Shown here piece by piece: positions 29,749 to 38,496 of a stretch of DNA of 64,000 bases (its first letter is position 1; each line of letters starts with the position of its first letter). Source of the DNA: Catellatospora methionotrophica (lineage in GTDB: Bacteria; Actinomycetota; Actinomycetes; Mycobacteriales; Micromonosporaceae); the NCBI RefSeq assembly GCF_011297335.1, contig NZ_JAAOTJ010000002.1, positions 372,001-436,000 of the forward strand, in the 5' to 3' direction. The position numbers were made by a program, and so were the translations under genes. A model generated the notes under the pieces. That model worked only from the letters and a program-made list of their open reading frames with translations, was not told where the DNA came from and made no database searches.

Positions 29749-32118
29749 GTGAGCACCTACCGCAGCCTGCACGACGGCTGGACCCTCTCGTCCACCACCG
29801 GCGTCCGCGACCTCGACACCATCCCCGCGACCGTGCCCGGCTGCGTGCACACCGACCTGCTGGCCGCAGGGCTCATCGACGACCCCTACCGCGACGACAA
29901 CGAGAACAGGCTGACCTGGATCGGGCGCACCGGCTGGACCTACCGCACCGCCTTCGACTGGCAGCCCGACGGCGCGACCCACACCGACCTGCTGTTCGAC
30001 GGCCTCGACACGATCGCCGTGGTCCGGCTCAACGGCACCCGCGTCGCCGCCACCGCCAACATGCACCGCAGCTACCGCCTCGACGTCCGAGACATGCTCA
30101 CCCCGGGCACGAACACCCTCGAAGTCGAGTTCCAGGCGCCGTACGACTACACCGCGCAGCAGGAGGCCGCCTACGGCCCACTGCCCGGCCCCTACGACGA
30201 GCCCTACCAGTTCATCCGCAAGATGGCCTGCAACTTCGGCTGGGACTGGGGCCCGACCCTGGTCACCTCCGGCATCTGGCGGCCGGTGCGCCTGCACTCC
30301 TGGTCCGGTGCGCGCCTGGCCGAGGTCCGCCCGCACGTACGCGCCGACGGCGTCGACGTGCACGTGCGCCTCGACCGCGACGGCGAGCAGCCCGTCACCG
30401 TGACCGCCGAGATCGCCGGTGTCACCGTGCACGCCGTCGTGCCCGCCGGGCAGCACGAGGCCGTCCTGCGCCTCGACGTGCCCGACGCCCGGCTGTGGTG
30501 GCCGCGCGGCCACGGACCCCAGCACCTGTACCAGCTGACCCTCACCGCCGCCGACGACACCTGGACCCGCCGCGTCGGCCTGCGCACCGTCGCACTCGAC
30601 CCCGACGCGTTCCGGATCATCGTCAACGGCCGCCCGGTGTTCGTGAAGGGCTTCAACTGGATCCCCGACGACTGCTTCCCGCACCGTGTCACCCGCGAAC
30701 GCCTCGCCCAGCGCTTCGGCCAGGCCGTCGACACCGGAGCCAACGCCCTGCGGGTATGGGGTGGCGGCCTGTACGAATCGGACGACTTCTACGACCTCGC
30801 CGACGAGCTCGGCCTGCTGGTCTGGCAGGACTTCCCGTTCGCCTGCGCCGCCTACCCCGAGGACGGCACCACCCGCGCCGAGGTCGAGGCTGAGGCCAGG
30901 CAGAACGTCGTACGGCTGATGAGCCACCCGAGCCTGGTCATCTGGTGCGGCAACAACGAGAACATCGAAGGCCACCAGCACTGGGACTGGCGCGAACCGC
31001 TCGCCGGCCGTGACTGGGGCGCGGGCTACTACTTCGACCTGCTGCCGCGTATCGTCGCCGAACTCGACCCGACCCGCCCGTACTGGCCCGGCAGCCCCTA
31101 CTCCGGCGCGCCCGACCGCGACGTGCACGACCCGTCCACCGGCACGATCCACATCTGGACCGTGTGGGGCCGGCAGGACTACACCTACTACGACACCTAC
31201 ACGCCCCGGTTCGTCGCCGAGTTCGGATTCCAGGGCCCACCGGCGTACGCGACCCTGCGCGCCGCCGTCTCCGACCAGCCGCTGACCCCCGACTCACCCG
31301 GCATCGCCCACCACCAGAAGGCCACCGACGGCAACGCCAAACTGCTGCGCGGACTCGGCGAGCACCTGCCCCAGCCGGGCAACTTCGACGACTGGCACTA
31401 CTACACCCAGCTCAACCAGGCCCGCGCCATCAGCCACGGCGTCACCCGGTTCCGCGCGCTCATGCCCTACTGCATGGGCACCATCGTGTGGCAGCTCAAC
31501 GACTGCTGGCCGGTCACCTCCTGGGCCGCCGTCGACGGCGACGCCCGCCGCAAACCCCTGTGGTACGCGCTGCGCCGCGCCTACGCCGACCGGCTGCTCA
31601 CCTTCCACGACGGCGGCATCGCCCTGGTCAACGACACCGACGAACCCTGGACCGGCGACCTGGCCCTGACCCGGCTCGACGTGACCGGCCAGCCCCTGGC
31701 AAAGGACGCCGTCACCTTCGACGTCCCCGCCCGCGACACCGTCCGGCTGACCCTGGCCGACACCCTGACCACGCCCGCCGACCCCGCCCGTGAACTGCTG
31801 CTCGCCGAGACCGGCGAACTGCGCGCGGTGAAGATGTTCGCCGAGGACCCGGCCATGGCCTACCCGGCGGCCGACTTCGACGCCACCGTCACCCCTGCCA
31901 ACGGCGGCCTGGACGTGCACATCACCGCCGTCACCCTGCTGCGGGAGCTGGCCCTGTTCCCCGACCGCCTCGACCCGGCCGCGACCGTCGACGAGCAACT
32001 GGTCACGCTGCTGCCCGGCGAGACCGTCACCTTCCACGTCACCACCGCCCAGGCCCTGGACCCCGAGCAGCTGCTGGCCTACCCGGTGCTGCGCACCGTC
32101 AACGAGGCCCGGCCGTGA
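29749..32118 (+). CDS. Glycoside hydrolase family 2 beta-mannosidase
   Basis: A 789-residue cytoplasmic enzyme (no signal peptide). N-terminal sugar-binding fold: DGWTLSS, then TVPGCVHTDLLAAGLIDDPY, typical of beta-mannosidases. The TIM-barrel acid/base Glu is residue 404 in CGNNENIEG, and the nucleophile Glu is residue 491 in FVAEFGFQ. The GTG start at 29749 with GGGGAG six bases upstream is chosen. It removes mannose from the non-reducing end of imported oligosaccharides. It heads a gene run with ROK kinase (GTGA overlap) and manA. Confidence 0.95.
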   Translation: MSTYRSLHDGWTLSSTTGVRDLDTIPATVPGCVHTDLLAAGLIDDPYRDDNENRLTWIGRTGWTYRTAFDWQPDGATHTDLLFDGLDTIAVVRLNGTRVAATANMHRSYRLDVRDMLTPGTNTLEVEFQAPYDYTAQQEAAYGPLPGPYDEPYQFIRKMACNFGWDWGPTLVTSGIWRPVRLHSWSGARLAEVRPHVRADGVDVHVRLDRDGEQPVTVTAEIAGVTVHAVVPAGQHEAVLRLDVPDARLWWPRGHGPQHLYQLTLTAADDTWTRRVGLRTVALDPDAFRIIVNGRPVFVKGFNWIPDDCFPHRVTRERLAQRFGQAVDTGANALRVWGGGLYESDDFYDLADELGLLVWQDFPFACAAYPEDGTTRAEVEAEARQNVVRLMSHPSLVIWCGNNENIEGHQHWDWREPLAGRDWGAGYYFDLLPRIVAELDPTRPYWPGSPYSGAPDRDVHDPSTGTIHIWTVWGRQDYTYYDTYTPRFVAEFGFQGPPAYATLRAAVSDQPLTPDSPGIAHHQKATDGNAKLLRGLGEHLPQPGNFDDWHYYTQLNQARAISHGVTRFRALMPYCMGTIVWQLNDCWPVTSWAAVDGDARRKPLWYALRRAYADRLLTFHDGGIALVNDTDEPWTGDLALTRLDVTGQPLAKDAVTFDVPARDTVRLTLADTLTTPADPARELLLAETGELRAVKMFAEDPAMAYPAADFDATVTPANGGLDVHITAVTLLRELALFPDRLDPAATVDEQLVTLLPGETVTFHVTTAQALDPEQLLAYPVLRTVNEARP

Positions 32119-32999
32119 AGACCGTGCTCGCCGTCGACATCGGCGGCACCACCTTCGCCGCCGCGACGGTCACCGCCGACCGCGCCATCACCGACCGCGC
32201 CGAGATCCCCGTCGGCGCCGACCCGACCGCCACCCTGACCCGGCTCATCGCGGGCTTCGAAACGCGCGGGCTGATCGGGGTCGGCGTCGGATCGGCCGGG
32301 CCGCTGGACGCCGCCAGCGGCACGGTCAGCCCCGTCAACATCCCCGGCTGGCGGCGCTACCCGCTGACGGGCGTGCTCGGCGACCTGACCGGCCTGCCGG
32401 TCGGGCTCGCCGGTGACGCGCAGTGCATGGCGCTGGGCGAGCACTGGCTGCGACCGGGCGCGGCATCGCTGCTCGGCGTGGTCGTGTCCACCGGCATCGG
32501 CGGCGGGCTGGTGCTCGACGGCGAGCCGTACTTCGGGCGGTCCGGCAACGCCGGGCACATCGGCCACATCAGCATCGACCCGGCTGGGCGGCATTGCCCG
32601 TGTGGGGACACCGGCTGCGTCGAGACGGTCGCGTCCGGGCCGAGCATGGCGGCGTACGCCCGCGAGCAGGGCTGGGCCGGGCCCGACGCCAGAGCGCTGG
32701 CCGCCGACGCCGCCGCCGGGCACCCGGTCGCCCGGCGCGCGTTCGCCCGTGGCGCGGCGGCGCTGGCCACCGCGATCCGCACCACCACCGCGCTGGTCGA
32801 CGTCGACACCGTCGTGGTCGGCGGCGGGGTCGCCGCCGCGGGCGAGGTCCTGTTCGGCCCGCTGCGCCAGGCCCTGGCCGACCGGGGCGGCCTGCCGTTC
32901 GTACGCGGCGTCACGGTGACCCCGACCGGGCTGGGCCGCGACGCCGGGCTGTACGGCGCGGCCGCCCTGGCGTTCGCGCTCGCCGGCATGCCGGTCTGA
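32115..32999 (+). CDS. ROK-family sugar kinase
   Basis: A 294-residue protein with the ATP-binding DIGGTTFAAATVTAD start and the ROK zinc motif CPCGDTGCVE near residue 160; NAGHIGHISID precedes it. There is no DNA-binding domain, so it is a kinase rather than a repressor. Position between beta-mannosidase and mannose-6-phosphate isomerase suggests it phosphorylates mannose. A GTG start overlaps the mannosidase stop (GTGA). Confidence 0.93.
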   Translation: MKTVLAVDIGGTTFAAATVTADRAITDRAEIPVGADPTATLTRLIAGFETRGLIGVGVGSAGPLDAASGTVSPVNIPGWRRYPLTGVLGDLTGLPVGLAGDAQCMALGEHWLRPGAASLLGVVVSTGIGGGLVLDGEPYFGRSGNAGHIGHISIDPAGRHCPCGDTGCVETVASGPSMAAYAREQGWAGPDARALAADAAAGHPVARRAFARGAAALATAIRTTTALVDVDTVVVGGGVAAAGEVLFGPLRQALADRGGLPFVRGVTVTPTGLGRDAGLYGAAALAFALAGMPV

Positions 33000-33020
33000 C
33001 CCGAGGACGGAGACGACACG

Positions 33021-34124
33021 ATGGACCTGCTCACCAACCCGGTCAAGGAGTACGACTGGGGAACCCGCACCGACCTCGCCGCGCTGCTCGGGCTCGCCCC
33101 CGACCGGCCCCGGGCCGAACTGTGGCTCGGCACCCACCCGTCGGGCCCGTCCACCCTGGTCCGTGCCGGGCACACCCGCACCCTGGCCGAGGTCGTCGCC
33201 GCCGACCCCGTACGCGAACTCGGCGCGGACACCGTCGGCACGTTCGGCCCACGGCTGCCGTACCTGCTCAAACTCCTGTCCGCCCGCCAGCCGCTGTCGC
33301 TGCAGGTCCACCCGTCGGCCGAGCAGGCCCGCCTAGGCCACGACCGCGGCGACCCGCACTACCCCGACCCGTGGGACAAACCCGAGATGGCCGTCGCCCT
33401 GACCACGTTCGACGCCCTCGCCGGGATGCGCCCACCGGCCGAGGCCGCCGACCTCGTCAACCGTCTCGGGCTGCGCCGCCTCGCCCCGGTCGTCGACACC
33501 CTGACCGGCGGCGACCCGCCCGGTGCGCTGCGCACCGTGCTGACCTGGCCGCAGCCCGACCGCCGCTGCCTGGTCACCGAGGTCGCCGACGCCTGCGTGG
33601 ACCTTGCCGAGGAGCCCGCTTTCGCAGTCACGGCCCAGTTGGCGGCACTGCACCCCGACGATCCCGCCGTGCTCGCGCCACTGCTGCTGAACCACCACCG
33701 GCTCGCGCCCGGCGAGGCGCTGTACCTGCCCGCCGGGGTCCTGCACACCTACCTGCGCGGCTTCGCCGTCGAAGTCATGGGCGCCTCCGACAACGTGCTG
33801 CGCGCCGGGCTGACCAGCAAACCCGTCGACGTCGCCGCGCTGCTGTCGGTCGTCGACGCCTCCGCGCGGCCCCGGCCGGTGACCCCGGACGCCGACGGCG
33901 CCTACCGGCCCGGCTGCCGGCAGTTCCGGCTGCGCCACCTCACCCCGGCCACGCCACGGCGGCTCACGGGGGCGTGGCCGCGGATCCTGCTGTGCACCTG
34001 CGGCACCGTCACCGCCGACGGCACCACCCTGCACGCCGGGCAGTCACTGTGGCTGCCCGCCCACCACGACTCCCTCACCGTCACCGGCGAGGGCACGGCG
34101 TACTGCGCCGAACCCGGAATCTGA
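33021..34124 (+). CDS. manA: Mannose-6-phosphate isomerase, class I
   Basis: A 367-residue zinc enzyme converting mannose-6-phosphate to fructose-6-phosphate. Landmarks: NPVKEYDWGTR at the N-terminus, LQVHPSAEQA (metal-binding QxH) near residue 95, DKPEMAVAL near residue 118, and GASDNVLRAGLTSKPVD near residue 255. It completes the route from mannan to glycolysis within this cluster. Confidence 0.95.
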   Translation: MDLLTNPVKEYDWGTRTDLAALLGLAPDRPRAELWLGTHPSGPSTLVRAGHTRTLAEVVAADPVRELGADTVGTFGPRLPYLLKLLSARQPLSLQVHPSAEQARLGHDRGDPHYPDPWDKPEMAVALTTFDALAGMRPPAEAADLVNRLGLRRLAPVVDTLTGGDPPGALRTVLTWPQPDRRCLVTEVADACVDLAEEPAFAVTAQLAALHPDDPAVLAPLLLNHHRLAPGEALYLPAGVLHTYLRGFAVEVMGASDNVLRAGLTSKPVDVAALLSVVDASARPRPVTPDADGAYRPGCRQFRLRHLTPATPRRLTGAWPRILLCTCGTVTADGTTLHAGQSLWLPAHHDSLTVTGEGTAYCAEPGI

Positions 34125-34155
34125 CCCTCCACCCGTCCCGAAGGAGGTCCATCCC

Positions 34156-34206
34156 ATGCGCCACCACCACACCGGACAGGAGCACCCGCCATGCGCCGAC
34201 CGCTGA
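34156..34206 (+). CDS. Possible 16-residue leader peptide overlapping the GH26 start
   Basis: A perfect AAGGAGGT (34141-34148) precedes ATG 34156 by seven bases. The frame encodes MRHHHTGQEHPPCADR and stops 16 bases inside the GH26 gene, whose own ribosome binding site (AGGAG 34178-34182) lies within it. Translation of this peptide could deliver ribosomes to the GH26 start. Whether the peptide itself matters is unknown. Confidence 0.4.
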   Translation: MRHHHTGQEHPPCADR

Positions 34207-35615
34207 CCACCGCCCTGCGCCGGGCCGCCGCGCTCGCCGGGGCCCTGGCCCTGGCCGTCGCCCTCACCCCGGCCACCACCGCCCAGGCGTTCCCCGCCGC
34301 CACCAAAGCCCAGCTGATCAGCTTCCTCAACGGCATCGCCGGGCAGAGCATGCTGTCCGGGCAGCACAACCGCGAACCCAACAGCGACCCGACCAAGTAC
34401 ACCCGCGTAGCCCAGTCGATCACCGGGCAGACCCCCGGCCTGTGGGGCGGGGACTTCCTGTTCGAGGCCGCCGACGTCAACGCCCGCCAGACGATGGTCA
34501 ACGAGGCGATCCGGCAGTGGCAGGGCGGCTCCGTCGTCGCCCTGACCTGGCACATGTGCCCGCCGACGATCGGCAGCACCTGCAGCTGGAACGAGGCCGG
34601 CATCCTCGGCAGCCTGAGCGACAGCCAGTGGACCCAGCTGGTCACCAACGGCTCCAGCCTCAACAACGCCTGGAAGAATCGGCTCGCCGAAGCGGTGCCG
34701 TACCTGCGGCAGCTGCAGAACGCCGGGGTGCCGGTGCTGTGGCGGCCCATCCACGAGATGAACGAAGGCTGGTCCTGGTGGGGCGGCCGCCCCGGCGCCA
34801 ACGGCAGCCGCCGGCTCTACCAGATCACCTACGACTACTACACCAGCCAGGGCCTGAACAACCTGGTCTGGGTGTGGAACGTCAAGGACGTCAACATGGG
34901 CTCCATCGGCGACTACTGGCCCGGCGCGTCCTACGTCGACGTCGCGTCGCTCGACATCTGGGTCAAGATGGAACCCAGCCAGTCCGACTACCAGGCGATG
35001 CTCAACATCGCCGGCGGCAAGCCGATCGCGCTGGCCGAGGTCGGCCGCGTGCCCAGCCCCGCCGTCATGAACGCCCAGCCCCGCTGGGCCTGGTGGATGG
35101 TCTGGGCCGAATGGCTCACCGACCCCGGCTACAACAACAACGCCGCCGTCCAGCAGTCGTACTTCCACTCCCGGGTGCTCAACCGTGGCGAGTTCACCAT
35201 CGGCGGTGGAGGAGGCGGCAGCCGCGTCGGCCCGATCACCGGGGTCGCCAGCGGCCGCTGCGTCGACGTGCCCGGTGCGGCGGCGACGAACGGCCTGCAG
35301 GTGCAGATCTGGACCTGCAACGGCTCCGGTGCGCAGTCGTGGACCGTGGGTGCTGACGGGACCATCCGTGCGCTGGGCAAGTGCCTGGACGTCAACGGCG
35401 GGTTGAGCGCTGACGGGACGAAGGTGCAGATCTGGGACTGCACGGCGGGCAACCTCAACCAGCAGTGGACCTACAACGCCACGACGCGTCGGTTGACGAA
35501 CCCGAAGACGGGCAAGTGCCTCGACGCCACCGGTCAGGGCACCGCCGACGGGACCAAGCTGCAGCTCTGGACCTGTAACACCCAGACCAACCAGCAGTGG
35601 AACCTGCCCGCCTGA
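34191..35615 (+). CDS. Secreted GH26 beta-mannanase with CBM13 (first copy)
   Basis: A 474-residue secreted enzyme: signal peptide (cleavage near TTAQA-FP, residue 32), GH26 catalytic domain (residues about 35-335), Gly-rich linker and a ricin-type beta-trefoil. The GH26 acid/base Glu is residue 189 in RPIHEMNEG and the nucleophile Glu is residue 283 in ALAEVG. The C-terminal CBM13 has three repeats with QIWTC/QIWDC/QLWTC and QW motifs. It hydrolyses mannan backbone outside the cell. The last part of its CBM is nearly identical at DNA level to that of the second GH26 gene. Confidence 0.95.
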   Translation: MRRPLTTALRRAAALAGALALAVALTPATTAQAFPAATKAQLISFLNGIAGQSMLSGQHNREPNSDPTKYTRVAQSITGQTPGLWGGDFLFEAADVNARQTMVNEAIRQWQGGSVVALTWHMCPPTIGSTCSWNEAGILGSLSDSQWTQLVTNGSSLNNAWKNRLAEAVPYLRQLQNAGVPVLWRPIHEMNEGWSWWGGRPGANGSRRLYQITYDYYTSQGLNNLVWVWNVKDVNMGSIGDYWPGASYVDVASLDIWVKMEPSQSDYQAMLNIAGGKPIALAEVGRVPSPAVMNAQPRWAWWMVWAEWLTDPGYNNNAAVQQSYFHSRVLNRGEFTIGGGGGGSRVGPITGVASGRCVDVPGAAATNGLQVQIWTCNGSGAQSWTVGADGTIRALGKCLDVNGGLSADGTKVQIWDCTAGNLNQQWTYNATTRRLTNPKTGKCLDATGQGTADGTKLQLWTCNTQTNQQWNLPA

Positions 35616-35631
35616 CACCGGCCGACCGACA

Positions 35632-35673
35632 CCCGGGTGGCACGGTGCCAGCCCCGGCACCCTGCCACCCGGG
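35632..35673 (+). terminator. Hairpin after the first GH26 gene
   Basis: An 11-bp outer stem (35632-35642 with 35663-35673) with an inner 6-bp stem (35644-35649 with 35656-35661). It lies 17 bases after the stop, before the GH1 gene. Confidence 0.55.
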
Positions 35674-35703
35674 CCACCCGCCGCACCGACAGGACTCCGA
35701 CCC

Positions 35704-37032
35704 ATGAACGAGACACAGCACGACCCCGCGGCCGCCACCTGGCCGCCCCGGTTCCGGTGGGGCGTGGCCACCTCGGCGTTCCAGATCGAGGGCGCGACCC
35801 GCGCCGACGGCCGCACCGACTCCATCTGGGACACCTTCACCCGCCGCCCCACCGCCGTCGCGGACGCGAGCAACGCCGACACCGCCTGCGAGCACTACCG
35901 GCGGATGCCGGCCGACGTGGCGCTGATGGCCGAACTCGGCGTCGACACGTACCGCTTCTCGGTCGCCTGGCCTCGCGTCCAGCCCCGCGGCCGCGGCCCG
36001 GTCAACCCGGCCGGGATCGGGTTCTACGACCGGCTCGTCGACCGGCTGCTGCACCACGGCATCGACCCGTGGCTCACCCTCTACCACTGGGACCTGCCGC
36101 AGGAACTCGAAGACGCCGGCGGCTGGCCGCACCGCGACACCGCACACCGCTTCGCCGACTACGCCACACTGGTCTTCGACGCCCTGTCCGACCGGGTCAC
36201 CACGTGGACCACCATCAACGAACCCTGGTGCGTGGCCACCTACGGCTACGCCGACGGCATCCACGCCCCCGGCCGCACCGACTTCCCCGCCGCCATGGCC
36301 GCCGCCCACCACCTGCTGCTCGGCCACGGCCTGGCCGTCGACGCCATGCGCACCGCCGCGACCCCGTCGCACCGGTTCGGGATCACCCTCAACCTCGGTG
36401 GCGTACACGCCGACCCGGCCGCCGCCGATCAGGCCCGCCGCGCCGACGGGCTCAACAACCGCTTCTACCTCGACGCCCTCGTCCACGGCCGCTACCCGCA
36501 CGACGTCCTCGACGACCTGGCCGCCCGCGCGGTGACCCTGCCCATCGCCGACGGCGACCTGCCGACCATCGCCACCCCGATCGACGTGCTCGGCGTCAAC
36601 TACTACTTCGACACCACCCTCACCGCAGCAGGGGAGACCCGCCGCGACCCGTTGACCGGCATGGGCTGGCCCGTCACCCCCCACGGGCTGACCGACCTGC
36701 TGCTGCGCCTGACCCGCGAATACCCCGGCCTGCCGCTGGTCGTCACCGAGAACGGGTCCGCCTACCCCGACCGGCCCGATCCGCGCGGATACGTCGACGA
36801 CACCGAACGGGCCGCGTTCCTGCAGGCCCACGTCGCCGCCACCGCCGCGGCCATCGCCAGGGGCGCCGACGTACGCGGCTACTTCGTCTGGTCGCTACTC
36901 GACAACTTCGAATGGGGCCACGGCTACGGCCCACGATTCGGCATCGTGCGCGTCGACTACGACACCCAGCAGCGCATCCCCAAAGCCAGCGCCCACCGCT
37001 ACGCCGAGCTCATCAGGAGCAGCCGACCGTGA
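35704..37032 (+). CDS. Glycoside hydrolase family 1 beta-glycosidase
   Basis: A 442-residue cytoplasmic GH1 enzyme: RFRWGVATSAFQIEGA at the N-terminus, acid/base Glu 173 in TINEPW, nucleophile Glu 349 in VVTENGSAY, and the C-terminal SLLDNFEWGHGYGPRFG. GH1 enzymes act as beta-glucosidases or beta-mannosidases; in this locus it may split glucose-mannose links from glucomannan (inference). Its stop overlaps the esterase GTG (GTGA). Confidence 0.95.
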   Translation: MNETQHDPAAATWPPRFRWGVATSAFQIEGATRADGRTDSIWDTFTRRPTAVADASNADTACEHYRRMPADVALMAELGVDTYRFSVAWPRVQPRGRGPVNPAGIGFYDRLVDRLLHHGIDPWLTLYHWDLPQELEDAGGWPHRDTAHRFADYATLVFDALSDRVTTWTTINEPWCVATYGYADGIHAPGRTDFPAAMAAAHHLLLGHGLAVDAMRTAATPSHRFGITLNLGGVHADPAAADQARRADGLNNRFYLDALVHGRYPHDVLDDLAARAVTLPIADGDLPTIATPIDVLGVNYYFDTTLTAAGETRRDPLTGMGWPVTPHGLTDLLLRLTREYPGLPLVVTENGSAYPDRPDPRGYVDDTERAAFLQAHVAATAAAIARGADVRGYFVWSLLDNFEWGHGYGPRFGIVRVDYDTQQRIPKASAHRYAELIRSSRP

Positions 37033-38402
37033 ACCCGACCAGCAGAGCCCTCCACGCGGCGCTCGCCGCCCTCACGATCACCGCGGCACTGCTCGCCGCC
37101 GGGCCCGCCGCGGCGGCCGACCCGGCCGGGCCGATCACCGGCCTGGCCGGAAAATGCCTGGATGTGCCCGGCGCGGCGACCGCCAACGGCACCCCGCTGC
37201 AGCTCTGGACCTGCAACAACACCGCCGCCCAGACCTGGACCGTCGGCGCCGACGGCACGCTGCGCGCCCTGGGCAAGTGCCTCGACGTCAACGGCGGCAT
37301 CAACGCCGACGGCACCAAGGTGCAGCTGTGGGACTGCCACGCGGGCAACACCCACCAGCAATGGACCTACCGCCCCGCGACCAGGAACCTGGTCAACCCG
37401 GAGACCGGACGGTGCCTGGACGTGACCGGACAGTCCAGCGCCGACGGTGCCAGGCTGCAGATCTGGACCTGCAACGGCCAGACCAACCAGCAGTGGACCC
37501 TCCCGTCGGGCACCGTCCCCGCCTGCGTCCGCACCACCACTCCCGGCGAACGCACCGTCCCGGTCACCTTCAACGGCACCACCCACCAGGTGACCGTGTA
37601 CGTGCCGACCGGCGCCGCCCCCGGCACCCGCCTGCCGCTCGTGCTCAACCTGCACGGCACCTCCGGCACCGGCACCGGCCAGCTGCGGTACAGCGAGATG
37701 AAAGCCGCCGCCGACACGGGCCGCTACCTCGTCGCCGCCCCCGACGGCGCGTTCGTCAACGGCAGCGGCTACGCCTGGAACGTGCCCGGCGTCGGCGACC
37801 CGCCGCCCGGCCGCGACGACGTCGGCTTCCTGGCACAGGTCATCGCCACCATGACCGGCAGCGCCCTGTGCGCCGACAGCACCCGCGTCTACCTGACCGG
37901 CTACTCCGGCGGCGGACGGATGACCTCCGCGTTCGCCTGCGCCCGGCCCGACCTCGTCGCCGCGATCGCCCCCGTCGCCGGGCTGCGCGCCGGACGCCCC
38001 GACCCGGCGAACACCTCCCGGCCCGACCCGCTGTCCTGCCGGCCCACCCGGCCCGTGCCGGTGATCGCCTTCCACGGCCAGCAGGACAACACCAACCCGT
38101 ACCCCGGCGGCGGCTCCGAACTGTGGCAGTACTCGGTGCCCGCCGCGCAGCAGCGCTGGGCCGCCATCGACGCCTGCCCCGCCGCCCCGGTCACCACCAC
38201 CGTCGCGGCGCACGTCACCCGGATCGCCTACAACGGCTGCCGCGACGGCGCCGACGTCCACCTCTACGCGATCTCCGACGGCGGGCACACCTGGCCGGGC
38301 ACCACCCAGGCCTCGCCGGGCAACGGCAACACCACCCGCGAGATCAGCGCCAACACCCTGATGTGGCAGTTCTTCCAGCGCTACCGCCTGCCCGGCGCGT
38401 AG
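37029..38402 (+). CDS. Secreted CBM13 plus PHB-depolymerase-type esterase
   Basis: A 457-residue secreted protein from a GTG start at 37029 that overlaps the GH1 stop. A signal peptide ends near AAAA-DP. An N-terminal CBM13 trefoil (residues about 38-160; LQLWTC, VQLWDC, LQIWTC motifs) is followed by an alpha/beta hydrolase of the PHB depolymerase/feruloyl esterase type. The serine nucleophile is residue 293 in GYSGGG; the Asp in GQQDNTNPY and the His in DGGHTWPG complete the triad. In this setting it could remove acetyl groups from mannan (inference). The CBM position is N-terminal, unlike in the GH26 enzymes. Confidence 0.9.
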   Translation: MNPTSRALHAALAALTITAALLAAGPAAAADPAGPITGLAGKCLDVPGAATANGTPLQLWTCNNTAAQTWTVGADGTLRALGKCLDVNGGINADGTKVQLWDCHAGNTHQQWTYRPATRNLVNPETGRCLDVTGQSSADGARLQIWTCNGQTNQQWTLPSGTVPACVRTTTPGERTVPVTFNGTTHQVTVYVPTGAAPGTRLPLVLNLHGTSGTGTGQLRYSEMKAAADTGRYLVAAPDGAFVNGSGYAWNVPGVGDPPPGRDDVGFLAQVIATMTGSALCADSTRVYLTGYSGGGRMTSAFACARPDLVAAIAPVAGLRAGRPDPANTSRPDPLSCRPTRPVPVIAFHGQQDNTNPYPGGGSELWQYSVPAAQQRWAAIDACPAAPVTTTVAAHVTRIAYNGCRDGADVHLYAISDGGHTWPGTTQASPGNGNTTREISANTLMWQFFQRYRLPGA

Positions 38403-38496
38403 CACCACCCCATCGCACAGCCGCACCACCCCACCGGACGGCACCACCACCGCCGCCCGTACCTCCAGCGCACCTGCGAACCGAAAGGTGAAGACC

